Notes under the pieces: generated by a model
Told to the model about the DNA's origin: nothing
Databases searched by the model: none
The model's input: the letters and a program-made list of their open reading frames with translations, nothing else
Shown here: positions 55,143 to 63,707 of the stretch, one piece after another
Position numbering within the stretch: the first letter of the stretch is position 1
How the letters are laid out: each line of letters opens with the position of its first letter
NCBI GenBank assembly: GCA_027943745.1
Contig: AP025763.1
Coordinates: 2,480,001 to 2,544,000, forward strand
Origin: Neptuniibacter victor
GTDB taxonomy: Bacteria; Pseudomonadota; Gammaproteobacteria; Pseudomonadales; Balneatricaceae
Direction: 5' to 3'
Length of the DNA: 64,000 bases
Translations under genes and position numbers: made by a program

Positions 55143-55952
55143 TTGCCTACAAATCGAAATATCAAGCTTGAAGGTTTTAACAACCTGACCAAAAGCCTGA
55201 GCTTTTGTATCTACGATGTCTGCTACGCTCAAACAGCTCAGCAAAAAGCTGAGTACATCGAGTATATTGACGAGCAATATAATGCTGATCGCTTAACTGA
55301 GATTTTGAGCGAATGCTGCGAAATCATTGGAGCTAACGTTCTCAATATTGCTCGCCAGGATTACGACCCGCAAGGCGCAAGCGTTACGATTCTAGTTGCT
55401 GAAGAACCGATCAAAGATTCAGATGATGTGGACACAACTGAGAAGCCCGGGCCTATGCCTGACTCCGTTGTAGCGCATTTAGACAAAAGCCATATTTGTG
55501 TTCACACCTATCCAGAAGCCCATCCCGATGACGGCATATGCACTTTTAGAGCCGATATTGAAGTATCGACTTGCGGTATCATTTCGCCTTTAAAAGCCCT
55601 CAACTATCTAATTCATCAACTGGAATCTGACATAGTAACGGTTGATTACCGCGTGCGAGGCTTCACACGTGATATACAAGGCGTTAAGCACTACATCGAC
55701 CACGATATAAACTCAATTCAGAATTTTATTACTCCCGACATTCACGATAACTATCAAATGTTAGATGTGAATGTTTACCAAGAGAATATTTTTCACACTA
55801 AGATGATGCTTAAAGACCTAGATCTTAATACATACCTATTTGGTACGACAAAAGAGGAACTAGGGGAAGATGAAGTGAAAGAGATTACCGAACGGCTTTA
55901 TAAGGAGATGTATGAGATTTTCTACGGCCGTAATATGCCAGACATGAAATAA
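55143..55952 (+). CDS. speD: S-adenosylmethionine decarboxylase proenzyme
   Basis: Makes decarboxylated AdoMet, the aminopropyl donor for spermidine synthase. This is the long gammaproteobacterial type (269 residues from TTG 55143). The TTG has ACGGAG 9 nt upstream, and the family similarity begins right after it ([14 protein letters not shown]). Self-cleavage yields the pyruvoyl group at Ser116 in [33 protein letters not shown] is also hallmark sequence. The frame is open back to a GTG at 55119. It is monocistronic with a terminator; speE is about 3 kb away on the other strand. Confidence 0.95.
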   Translation: MPTNRNIKLEGFNNLTKSLSFCIYDVCYAQTAQQKAEYIEYIDEQYNADRLTEILSECCEIIGANVLNIARQDYDPQGASVTILVAEEPIKDSDDVDTTEKPGPMPDSVVAHLDKSHICVHTYPEAHPDDGICTFRADIEVSTCGIISPLKALNYLIHQLESDIVTVDYRVRGFTRDIQGVKHYIDHDINSIQNFITPDIHDNYQMLDVNVYQENIFHTKMMLKDLDLNTYLFGTTKEELGEDEVKEITERLYKEMYEIFYGRNMPDMK

Positions 55953-55973
55953 GAACAAAAAATCGCTTCAACT

Positions 55974-56002
55974 AAAAAGACCGTTAATATAACGGCCTTT
56001 TT
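55974..56002. terminator. Bidirectional terminator speD/phaR
   Basis: AAAAAG-A-CCGTTA-ATA-TAACGG-C-CTTTTT, with one internal mismatch, between convergent genes. Confidence 0.88.
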
Positions 56003-56045
56003 AATAACACACTACTGATTAGAATTTACGTCAAAACCTTTAATA

Positions 56046-56519
56046 TTAAGGTTTAGACTTTGGATCTGGCTCGTCATCAATCGTGCCATCTGGGTTTTCC
56101 CCCGGCTTAAACATGCCCCACATCTGCATATTCTGATCAGCAATCCGATTCATCACTGTTAATGGGTTAGCCGCCCCCATCATGGTCTGCATCTGGTCTC
56201 TAATACGATCCTGATGTTCTAAAAATGAAGCGATACTCTGTTCTAGATATTGACTCATCATACCTTGCATACTATCACCATAAAAACGAATCAGCTGCTG
56301 TAGAACTTGGTTCGTTAATAAAGTTCCATGCCCTTGAGCTTCCTGCTCACTGATAATCTGCAGAAGAATGTTGCGGGTCAGTTCGTTACCCGTTTTCGAA
56401 TCCTCAACTTTAAAAGCTTCACCACTTAGTACTAGCTGCTTCACATCATCCAGCGTGACATAGCAACTACGGGATGTGTCATACAAACGACGATTTGTAT
56501 ATTTTCTTAAAATACGCAA
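56046..56519 (-). CDS. phaR: PHA synthesis regulator PhaR
   Basis: A repressor that binds both DNA and nascent PHA granules and so couples polymer synthesis to phasin expression. The 157-residue protein has the N-terminal PhaR DNA-binding/accumulation domain (ILRKYTNRRLYDTSRSCYVT and following, about 2-65). One or two PHB-accumulation regulator segments (about 70-120, LTNQVLQQLIRFYGDSMQGM) follow. The start is TTG 56519 with GAGAG upstream; no in-frame ATG is available. It follows the DUF6489 gene by about 54 bp and is presumably co-transcribed. Confidence 0.92.
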   Translation of the reverse strand: MRILRKYTNRRLYDTSRSCYVTLDDVKQLVLSGEAFKVEDSKTGNELTRNILLQIISEQEAQGHGTLLTNQVLQQLIRFYGDSMQGMMSQYLEQSIASFLEHQDRIRDQMQTMMGAANPLTVMNRIADQNMQMWGMFKPGENPDGTIDDEPDPKSKP

Positions 56520-56573
56520 AGTAGCATCTCTCTCGTAACATTCCTTTGGTTTAATCCGATCCTATTACCCTGA

Positions 56574-56831
56574 TCAGTCTTTTTTATTATCTGAACTACC
56601 ATAACCCGAAGTCATCAAATTCATCATAATTTTTTGCAGTGCTTCCATAGAACCAACCCCACTTGTTAAGTAAGGTTTGAATAGGGTTAATGGATCATAC
56701 CCTTCCGCACCAGCATCCATCTGTTCAGTGATCTTCGCCATCATATCTTCCTGAAATTTCTGCACATCTGGTAAGCCCAGAACTTTACGCAGCTCTTCAG
56801 GAGACATATCAATATCAATCTTGAACTTCAC
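56574..56831 (-). CDS. Small DUF6489-like protein upstream of phaR
   Basis: An 85-residue protein started at GTG 56831, chosen because GAGGAG lies 7 nt upstream; the open frame runs on to 56882 without a ribosome binding site. The sequence KFKIDIDMSPEELRKVLGLP, then DVQKFQEDMMAKITEQM and LTLFKPYLTSG, resembles the DUF6489 family found next to PHA and phasin genes. It has no signal peptide. It is probably granule- or PHA-related by position, but no function is established. Confidence 0.6.
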   Translation of the reverse strand: MKFKIDIDMSPEELRKVLGLPDVQKFQEDMMAKITEQMDAGAEGYDPLTLFKPYLTSGVGSMEALQKIMMNLMTSGYGSSDNKKD

Positions 56832-57175
56832 TTTCGACTCCTCGTTCGGGTAGCACAATATCCTAATCCTATAGCAAAACAACGGCGGTGCAAAATATCC
56901 AGATCAATTGTTTTGCTGCACTTTTCCACGATGATCTATTTTGATTCGATACACAATTGTTAATTCGATATTTTGTAAGACAACGAATCACACAAGCTTT
57001 GGCTGCACAAAAACCAGATCATAGACAATGTTGCATACATACCAACATAGTCCAACAATTCAATTTGGCCCAAAAGGTGAAATTTCTCTCAGGCTAAACT
57101 AGATAAAATTTTAATAAACTTATTCTTGTTATATCAACGCCTTGCTTATAAGTTACAGAAAAAAAGGCGTTCCAA
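56832..57175. other. 344-bp divergent intergenic region
   Basis: No gene is seen. It holds TGCA-rich inverted repeats near the DUF6489-phaR side (56888-56921) and several AACA/TGTT-rich segments around 57025-57062. AT-rich promoter-like DNA precedes the small secreted-protein gene. Confidence 0.5.
56888..56921. promoter_or_regulatory. TGCA-type inverted repeat, PhaR operator candidate
   Basis: GTGCAAAA (56888-56895) is repeated inverted as TTTTGCTGCAC (56911-56921), about 57-90 bp upstream of the DUF6489-phaR start. PhaR proteins recognise TGC/GCA-rich sites, so autoregulation is plausible. Confidence 0.4.
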
Positions 57176-57679
57176 ATGACTGCAACATCCATCAAAAATA
57201 CTATGAGTAGAACCCGCCAAGGAACACAACTTGCCGCCGTCAAAACGATCCTGTTGATACTTTGCCTTCATGTAAGCTCAAGTATTTGTGCAAAGACTTT
57301 CTTTGAACCCAGTACTGAGAAGCCTTCAGGCTATTACAATAACGACGGCATTCGTCAGGAAAGTATCGATAATTCAAAGCAACGCCCAATAAGACACTTC
57401 AGCGACCAGCACAAACTCGTGATTGATTATCTGAACAGCAATAAAGATAGCGTAGCGACGCATGCAGAATGGGAAACAAAAACGTTATTAAGAATCGGGG
57501 TGGTTAGAAGGTCTTTGAAGAAAACAGCCTATTCCAATTACACTTGCGAACTTATCACCGCTGCAGGTATCAACAATAAAAACATAACGGTGAGAATAAT
57601 CTATCTACCGAGTCTAATTGCATCTCAGCAGCTTGATATCTTAAGTGATAAAAAATGCCTAGAAATGGGCAAAGAGTAG
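57176..57679 (+). CDS. Small secreted protein of unknown function
   Basis: A 167-residue protein I do not recognise. After a basic N-region of about 22 residues comes a hydrophobic core (TILLILCLHVSSSICA), suggesting a signal peptide with cleavage near residue 39; a downstream Met start (MSRTRQGTQ) would give a more usual length. The mature part is hydrophilic and Lys/Asn-rich with two cysteines (YTCELIT and KKCLEMG), which could form a disulfide in the periplasm. AAGGCG lies 6-11 nt upstream of the ATG. It stands alone between phaR and an MFS gene. Confidence 0.5.
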   Translation: MTATSIKNTMSRTRQGTQLAAVKTILLILCLHVSSSICAKTFFEPSTEKPSGYYNNDGIRQESIDNSKQRPIRHFSDQHKLVIDYLNSNKDSVATHAEWETKTLLRIGVVRRSLKKTAYSNYTCELITAAGINNKNITVRIIYLPSLIASQQLDILSDKKCLEMGKE

Positions 57680-57730
57680 TGTACTGTTTAGCTGTTTTCA
57701 TTCGCTGTAACTACATGCGTTAAATATGTT

Positions 57731-58900
57731 TTACTCATTCTTGATTCGACATGGATTGATCCACACCCAGGCTAATAGTATTGCTATCAAACTTGCTAAT
57801 GCAGATAGTGCGAACGTGTAAAACGCACCAATATCATCCCATAACAAGCCACTGATAAATGCACCTAAAGCCCCACCCAAACCAAATCCAAAACTTGAAT
57901 ACAACGCCTGCCCCTGCCCATAAGTTGTTTTTGAAAAATAATGATGCACGAGAGCAATCCCCACTGCATGTAAACTTCCAAATGTTGCAGCATGAAGGGT
58001 TTGCGCAAAAAGCATTAACAATAAGCTATCAGGTACAGCACCAATCATGAGCCAACGGACAACACATAGCAGCAGGCTTATTAACATAATTTTACGAAGC
58101 CCCCAGCGCTGAATCATCCAATGCATATAAACAAAGACCAAGACCTCCGCAACGACGCCTACAGCCCAAAGCATCCCGACCTCTGTGCTGCTATAACCTA
58201 CATCGATCATGAGTACACTATAAAAAGTGTAATAAGCCCCATGACCAAATTGAACAAGGAAACAGATCAAGAAGAAAACGATCACCTGAGGACGTAATAG
58301 TAACTGCTTAAAACTTGAAGACTTAGACTGATTAGAACTAACAGAAGCAACTGATGGCCTCGGAATCAGTAATGTATTCAACCAAATCGCCAACATTAAG
58401 CTAAACAAGATCCACGGCAACCAATCAATAGCAATAACATCTAAGAGCGCTCCTACGCCCACGACCGTTAGAATAAACCCAATAGAACCCCACAAACGCA
58501 CTTGACTATAGCGGTCTTTTTTTTCACCAAGTTCTTCGAGAGTAATCACCTCAAATTGAGGTAACACCGCATTCCAGAAAAAGCTAAAAGCCAACATTAC
58601 GAGGCCTATTCCCAATGCACTCTCTTGCCAAAACATGCCAACGAACATGACACAAGTCATAAACGCACCAAAGCGCACAATATCGACCCGCCTACCACTT
58701 TTGTCAGCTAGCCAACCCCACAAATTGGGAGCAACAATCCGAGAGACATGCAACAAAGCCATTAGCGTACCGATCGTCTGAGCATCAAAGTCAAACGATG
58801 TGAGATAGAGGCTCCAATAAGGAATAAGCGCTCCGAGAAGAGCAAAGTAGAAAAAATAGAAGCCGGACAGGCGAGTATAGCTGTTCAATGGCAGCCTCAA
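57731..58900 (-). CDS. MFS transporter (HcaT/PPP-type)
   Basis: A 389-residue, 12-TM major facilitator protein. N-terminal SGFYFFYFALLGALIPYWSLYL and the loop-2 motif GWLADKSGRR match the phenylpropionate-permease/HcaT-like group. EKKDRYSQVRLWGSIGF is the characteristic second segment. It is a proton-coupled importer by family, but there are no catabolic neighbours to name the substrate. The ATG at 58900 begins MRLPLNSYTRLSG. It is downstream of speE, from which a strong terminator separates it. Confidence 0.85.
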   Translation of the reverse strand: MRLPLNSYTRLSGFYFFYFALLGALIPYWSLYLTSFDFDAQTIGTLMALLHVSRIVAPNLWGWLADKSGRRVDIVRFGAFMTCVMFVGMFWQESALGIGLVMLAFSFFWNAVLPQFEVITLEELGEKKDRYSQVRLWGSIGFILTVVGVGALLDVIAIDWLPWILFSLMLAIWLNTLLIPRPSVASVSSNQSKSSSFKQLLLRPQVIVFFLICFLVQFGHGAYYTFYSVLMIDVGYSSTEVGMLWAVGVVAEVLVFVYMHWMIQRWGLRKIMLISLLLCVVRWLMIGAVPDSLLLMLFAQTLHAATFGSLHAVGIALVHHYFSKTTYGQGQALYSSFGFGLGGALGAFISGLLWDDIGAFYTFALSALASLIAILLAWVWINPCRIKNE

Positions 58901-58950
58901 AAAAGTGCTAAGTTGGATTTTTCTTAACGTTCATAAGCGTAACCATAAAA

Positions 58951-58972
58951 AAGCCGATTTTAAAATCGGCTT
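58951..58972 (-). terminator. speE terminator
   Basis: AAGCCGATTTT-AAAATCGGCTT is a perfect palindromic stem followed on the minus strand by T-rich sequence, 5 nt after the speE stop. Confidence 0.9.
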
Positions 58973-58976
58973 AATC

Positions 58977-59831
58977 TTAAACTTCGCGCAGAGTATTTAT
59001 TAAATACTGTGGTAATGCAAAACTCCCCGCATGTACTTGCGAATTATAGTAACGGGTTGAAATTCCACTTGCGTTATAGCGCTCTTCAAGCTGCTCTATG
59101 CCCAATCTGCGCAACTCATCATTATCCGTCCCCCACGCCAATGTCATCACTCCTCCAATATAAGTCGGCACAGCCGCCGTATAAAAAGATTGATCCTTGA
59201 AATAGGGACTTAAACGACGCCGTGTAGTAACCACTTCATCTTGTTGGAGGAATGGCACGCCATTTTGGGCAACAAATACCCCTCCATCATTTAAAAGCCT
59301 CTTACATCCTTCATAGAAACGACTGGAAAAGAGTACTTCTCCTGGCCCCACTGGATCAGTGCAATCAGAGATAATGACATCAAACTTTTCGTCCGTTTGA
59401 TTAACATATTCAACGCCATCAGCGATAACAATATTGGTTCGCGGATCATCAAATGAGCCCGCTGAATGGCCTGGAAGGTATTCCTTACACATATCAATCA
59501 CAGCTTGATCTATTTCAACCTGTGTTACATGTTCAACTGAAGAATGACGACAAACCTCACGAAGAATACCACCATCACCCCCTCCGATGATAAGGACACG
59601 CTTTGCCGCACCATGAGCAATAAGCGGCACATGCGTTAACATCTCATGATAAACAAACTCATCTCGCTCGGTTGTCTGGATAATCCCATCCAAAGCCATC
59701 ACCGTGCCATATACAGGATTACGGAAAATAATAAGATGCCAAGAATCTGTCTGCTGCTCAAACAGCACCTCTTCCACATCAAATGTTTGGCCGTAGCCTT
59801 TATGCAAAGTCTCACTATAAGCGGTTGTCAT
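58977..59831 (-). CDS. speE: Spermidine synthase
   Basis: Transfers the aminopropyl group of decarboxylated AdoMet to putrescine. It has 284 residues from ATG 59831 ([20 protein letters not shown]), with GGTGAG upstream; an earlier start at 59855 would add eight residues without family support. Motifs are [19 protein letters not shown], the nucleotide loop [18 protein letters not shown], and the catalytic Asp of [17 protein letters not shown]. Length equals E. coli SpeE (288). It is separated from speD but provides the second step of the same pathway. Confidence 0.96.
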   Translation of the reverse strand: MTTAYSETLHKGYGQTFDVEEVLFEQQTDSWHLIIFRNPVYGTVMALDGIIQTTERDEFVYHEMLTHVPLIAHGAAKRVLIIGGGDGGILREVCRHSSVEHVTQVEIDQAVIDMCKEYLPGHSAGSFDDPRTNIVIADGVEYVNQTDEKFDVIISDCTDPVGPGEVLFSSRFYEGCKRLLNDGGVFVAQNGVPFLQQDEVVTTRRRLSPYFKDQSFYTAAVPTYIGGVMTLAWGTDNDELRRLGIEQLEERYNASGISTRYYNSQVHAGSFALPQYLINTLREV

Positions 59832-60310
59832 ATCAATCTCACCCGTCCCAACCACTCTTTCAAACTGTTGCTGAATAGCAGTAGCCAGACGTTATAAAAA
59901 TTACAGTATGGACTACCATTTTCATGGCGTCATTTTGCGCGCATTTATACATTGAAATATACCAAAAACAAAGCAGATTTTTCCGTTATGACACTCCAGC
60001 CCTACTAACATTTTCGCTCAAAATTACTGGCATAAAAATTCAGATTCGGTGCGTGCGTGCACCACTTTGAAACAAAAGTTTCATTTTGGAGCAATTGTTT
60101 CTCATATTAGAAAAATCAACAATACGCTGTAAGCCTTACCAATAGGGGCATAGAAGAAAACATAGACTAAAGTCCAATTTCATCAACGGGTTGGTATATA
60201 TTCTGCTAGGCTCTCTAGTAAGAAAGTTTTATTAACTGTGTTCGCTACTTAAGAACAATAAAAACAGAACAGAAAGGCATCGTCGCCAACACTATTGACG
60301 GAGAAATGTA
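59832..60310. other. 479-bp divergent intergenic region speE/aapJ
   Basis: No gene is seen. It contains an inverted repeat TGAAAC-AAAA-GTTTCA (60067-60082), preceded by a GTGC-rich segment with TGCACCA. A sigma54-like promoter lies at 60191-60207 and a long AT-rich leader runs up to aapJ. Confidence 0.6.
60191..60207 (+). promoter_or_regulatory. Sigma54-like promoter for aapJ
   Basis: TTGGTATATATTCTGCT keeps the essential GG (60193-60194) and GC (60205-60206) separated by 10 nt, as in TGGCAC-N5-TTGC. The expected start would be near 60218, about 90 nt before aapJ. The half-site TGCACCA about 135 bp upstream would suit NtrC binding. Confidence 0.4.
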
Positions 60311-61324
60311 ATGAAACGACTTACCTCAGTTATTGCTACAGGTTTAGCACTGGGTTTATCTTTTGGCGCACAAGCGGGCACTCTAGAAGATGTCCAAAAA
60401 CGTGGCAGTGTTTCATGTGGTGTGAGTACAGGTCTAGCCGGATTTTCACAAAAAGATGAGAATGGTACATGGAGCGGTTTAGATGTAGATGTATGCCGTG
60501 CTGTTGCAGCTGCCGTACTTGGTGATGCCGCAAAAGTACAATACAAGCCTTTAACGGCTAAAGAGCGTTTTACCGCCCTTCAGTCTGGCGAAATCGATAT
60601 CTTATCTCGTAACACCACTTGGACCCACACTCGCGATACATCCTTGGGATTAAACTTTGCTGGCGTAAACTACTACGATGGTCAAGGTTTCATGGTTTCC
60701 AAGGATCTTGGGGTTAAAAGCGCTTTGGAACTTGATGGCGCTGCGGTTTGTATCCAAGCGGGAACAACCACTGAACTTAACCTAGCAGATTACTTCCGTG
60801 CAAACGGTATCACTTATAAAGCGATCACCTTTGATACATCAGATCAAACGCGTGCAGGTTTTGAAAGCGGCCGCTGTGACGTTCTAACATCTGACCAATC
60901 GCAACTGTACGCACTACGTATCGGCCTAAAAGATCCGTCTTCTGCGATGGTACTTCCTGAAGTCATTTCTAAAGAACCACTAGGCCCTGTCGTTAGCCAA
61001 GGTGATGATGCCTGGTTCAATGTCGTTCGTTGGTCTCTCATGGCAATGGTTGAAGCTGAGTTCCTAGGTGTAGATAGTGCATCGGCAGATAAAGCCAAGG
61101 CAGAAGGTAACCCATCACAGAAACGTCTTATGGGCTCTGAGGGGGATTCAGGCGCTAAAATGGGCATTCCTGCAGACTGGGGTTACAACATTGTTAAGCA
61201 AGTAGGCAACTATGCTGAAAGCTTTGAGCGTAATGTTGGTGCTGGTTCACCACTAAAAATTGCGCGCGGACTTAACGCCCAATGGAACAAGGGCGGGATT
61301 ATGTACTCTTCTCCAGTACGTTAA
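60311..61324 (+). CDS. aapJ: General L-amino-acid ABC transporter, binding protein
   Basis: The periplasmic receptor of the broad-specificity Aap amino-acid importer. It has 337 residues with a signal peptide MKRLTSVIATGLALGLSFG, cleaved after AQA near residue 22. The mature domain opens GTLEDVQKRGSVSCGVSTGL and has the family sequence WSGLDVDVCRAVAAAVLGD and LSRNTTWTHTRDTSLGLNFA. Two lobes and length match AapJ (about 341). AGGCATC and GACGGAG precede the ATG. It is the first gene of aapJQMP and is followed by a perfect 11-bp hairpin, which typically keeps binding-protein mRNA more abundant than permease mRNA. Confidence 0.96.
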   Translation: MKRLTSVIATGLALGLSFGAQAGTLEDVQKRGSVSCGVSTGLAGFSQKDENGTWSGLDVDVCRAVAAAVLGDAAKVQYKPLTAKERFTALQSGEIDILSRNTTWTHTRDTSLGLNFAGVNYYDGQGFMVSKDLGVKSALELDGAAVCIQAGTTTELNLADYFRANGITYKAITFDTSDQTRAGFESGRCDVLTSDQSQLYALRIGLKDPSSAMVLPEVISKEPLGPVVSQGDDAWFNVVRWSLMAMVEAEFLGVDSASADKAKAEGNPSQKRLMGSEGDSGAKMGIPADWGYNIVKQVGNYAESFERNVGAGSPLKIARGLNAQWNKGGIMYSSPVR

Positions 61325-61336
61325 TAAGGAAAAAAA

Positions 61337-61361
61337 CAGAGGGACATTTTATGTCCCTCTG
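61337..61361 (+). other. Intercistronic hairpin aapJ/aapQ
   Basis: CAGAGGGACAT-TTT-ATGTCCCTCTG is a perfect 11-bp stem starting 13 nt after aapJ, with no T-run. It is a likely mRNA-stability or partial-termination element that sets the binding-protein to permease ratio. Confidence 0.75.
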
Positions 61362-61401
61362 CTATGTTTACTATTAACCTTCTGAAGATAAGTGCTTAAT
61401 T

Positions 61402-62586
61402 ATGTCTGAAAAGCCACAGGTGAAATCCTCACCATCCTTCTTCAATAACCCAAGAAATCGCTCGCTCATCTACCAATTGTTATTGTTAGTAGGCTTGGCA
61501 TATTTCTTTTACGGCATCGTAAGTAATACACTGGCAAATATGGAAGCCCGCGGCATCAAAAGCGGTTATGACTTCCTATTTACTACAGCCGGCTTCGACA
61601 TTTTAATGTCATTGATCCCCTACGATGCAACACATACCTACGGGCGAACCTTTGTTGTTGGCCTGTTAAATACGATTTTAGTGTCGACCATAGGCATCAT
61701 TCTTTCGACGATTGTTGGTTTTATCATGGGGGTAGCACACTTCTCTCATAACCTACTTATTCGAAAGCTAGCCGTCGCTTATATCGAAACCTTCCGTAAT
61801 ATCCCACTACTTTTACAGATCTTCTTCTGGTATTTCGCTGTGTTAGCGGCCTTACCGAGTGCTCGTCAAAGTATGAGTATAGGTGAAGCAATTTTTTTAA
61901 ATGTCCGCGGTTTGTATTTCCCGGGTTTAATTGCAGAATCGGGTGCGGGCATTGTTTACGGAGCGATTGCAGCGGCAATTGCAGGCATTTTCTTCCTAAG
62001 ACGATGGGCTAAAAAACGTCAAAATGATACAGGCCAACAGTTCCCTGTTTTCACAGCGAGCTTAGGCATATTATTTGGTTTGCCATTAATTGCTTTACTT
62101 GTGTCAGGTATCCCTTTTGTCTGGGATTTCCCAGAACTAAAAGGCTTTAACTTCCGAGGCGGTGTCACTGTCATACCTGAGTTAATGGCGCTAGCGCTAG
62201 CACTCACTGTGTATACAGGAGCTTTTATCGCGGAAGCAGTCCGTGCGGGTATTCAAGCGGTCCCTCATGGCCAAACAGAAGCTGCCAGAAGCATAGGCTT
62301 GAAAGAGAGCAAGATCATGAAGTTGATTGTTGTTCCTCAGGCGATGCGCGTTATCGTTCCTTTGTTGAATAGTGAATATCAAAGCTTAGTGAAAAACTCG
62401 ACACTAGCGACCGCTATTGGCTATCCAGATCTATTTACCGTTTTTGTGGGGACAACCCTGAACCAAACAGGCCAAGCGATAGAAATCGTATTCATGACCA
62501 TGGCGGTTTATTTTGTCATCAACATGTCCATCTCATTTGTAATGAATCGTTTCAATGCAAGTGTAGAACTGGCTGAGCGGAATTGA
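61402..62586 (+). CDS. aapQ: General L-amino-acid ABC transporter, permease AapQ
   Basis: A 394-residue inner-membrane subunit. An N-terminal TM (about 20-45) is followed by a long periplasmic stretch and the His/Glu/Gln-type permease fold. The conserved segment NTILVSTIGIILSTIVGF starts the core, with YIETFRNIPLLLQIFFWYF next. The ABC-contact EAA loop is EAVRAGIQAVPHGQTEAARS. Length and the split core, with an insertion between TM segments, are typical of AapQ. It is followed by aapM after 4 bp. Confidence 0.95.
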   Translation: MSEKPQVKSSPSFFNNPRNRSLIYQLLLLVGLAYFFYGIVSNTLANMEARGIKSGYDFLFTTAGFDILMSLIPYDATHTYGRTFVVGLLNTILVSTIGIILSTIVGFIMGVAHFSHNLLIRKLAVAYIETFRNIPLLLQIFFWYFAVLAALPSARQSMSIGEAIFLNVRGLYFPGLIAESGAGIVYGAIAAAIAGIFFLRRWAKKRQNDTGQQFPVFTASLGILFGLPLIALLVSGIPFVWDFPELKGFNFRGGVTVIPELMALALALTVYTGAFIAEAVRAGIQAVPHGQTEAARSIGLKESKIMKLIVVPQAMRVIVPLLNSEYQSLVKNSTLATAIGYPDLFTVFVGTTLNQTGQAIEIVFMTMAVYFVINMSISFVMNRFNASVELAERN

Positions 62587-62590
62587 TGCT

Positions 62591-63694
62591 ATGAAAGAAT
62601 TTAAACCTTTACCCGACCAGCCAGCCCCTAACGATACCATTGGTCCTATTCCTTGGATTAAAGAGAACCTATTCTCCTCTCCAGCCAATTCAATAGCGAC
62701 ACTGGCCATCTTTGCCTTCTTTGCAACGGTAATCCCACCGCTGCTTGACTGGCTATTTATATCGGCTAACTGGTCTGGCACAACACAGGCCGCTTGTACC
62801 AACGAAAATGGTGCTTGCTGGGTATTTGTAATTGCTTGGTCCAAACAGTTCTTCTATGGCAGCTATCCAATAGAAGAGATCTGGCGCATAAATCTCTGCC
62901 TTATCGGACTGATTGCAATTATTATCGCCTCGTTCAAACTACCTAAGGATCTTCGCAACAAGATAGCAATCCCGCTATTTTTAATGCTGCCTTTTATCTC
63001 AATACTTATCCTAAGCGGTAGTTGGATTGGTCTAGAATATGTCTCAACCGATTACTGGGGTGGGTTCTCGCTCAACGTACTGCTAGCAGCAGCCAGTATT
63101 ATTGTCGCTTTTCCGCTAAGCTTTCTTTGGGCATTGGGAAGGCGTTCTGACATGCCATTTGTCAAAAGTGTAAGCATTATACTCATCGAATTTTTTCGAG
63201 GCGTACCCGTCTTAGCTCTATTTTTCATGGGCTCTGTAATGCTTCCTCTATTTTTCCCAGAAGGAACAAATGTAGATAAGCTACTGCGTGTTTGGATCGT
63301 TCTTACACTCTTCATGTCAGGCTATATGGCAGAGGTATTCCGTGGAGGATTCCAGGCGGTTCCAAAAGGCCAATACGAAGCGGCTGACTCCTTAGGCCTC
63401 GGCTTTTGGCAGAAAACCTTATTAATTATCTTGCCTCAGGTGATAAAGATCTCCATGCCAAATATTTTGGCGACCTTTGTCATGTTATTTAAGAATACAA
63501 CGTTCTTGTTGATCATCGGCATTTTCGAGATGTTAAGTACAACCCAAACAGCCCTAACAAATTCCAATTGGCTAGGCGGGCATTCAACAGAAGGTTATCT
63601 ATTTGTGGCGGTTGTCTTCTGGATATGCTGTTTTAGTATGTCCATGATCAGCTCATCTATTGAACGTAAGCTAGATACTAGCCATAGAAATTAA
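62591..63694 (+). CDS. aapM: General L-amino-acid ABC transporter, permease AapM
   Basis: The second 367-residue permease subunit. The N-terminal PIPWIKENLFSSPANSIATL is typical of AapM. The core has PLSFLWALGRRSDMPFVKSV, LIEFFRGVPVLALFFMG and the EAA loop MAEVFRGGFQAVPKGQYEAA. It shares the transmembrane core with AapQ, with which it forms the heterodimeric channel. The ATG is 4 bp after the aapQ stop and 13 bp before aapP, so translation is coupled along aapQMP. Confidence 0.95.
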   Translation: MKEFKPLPDQPAPNDTIGPIPWIKENLFSSPANSIATLAIFAFFATVIPPLLDWLFISANWSGTTQAACTNENGACWVFVIAWSKQFFYGSYPIEEIWRINLCLIGLIAIIIASFKLPKDLRNKIAIPLFLMLPFISILILSGSWIGLEYVSTDYWGGFSLNVLLAAASIIVAFPLSFLWALGRRSDMPFVKSVSIILIEFFRGVPVLALFFMGSVMLPLFFPEGTNVDKLLRVWIVLTLFMSGYMAEVFRGGFQAVPKGQYEAADSLGLGFWQKTLLIILPQVIKISMPNILATFVMLFKNTTFLLIIGIFEMLSTTQTALTNSNWLGGHSTEGYLFVAVVFWICCFSMSMISSSIERKLDTSHRN

Positions 63695-63707
63695 GAGGAA
63701 TATCTTT

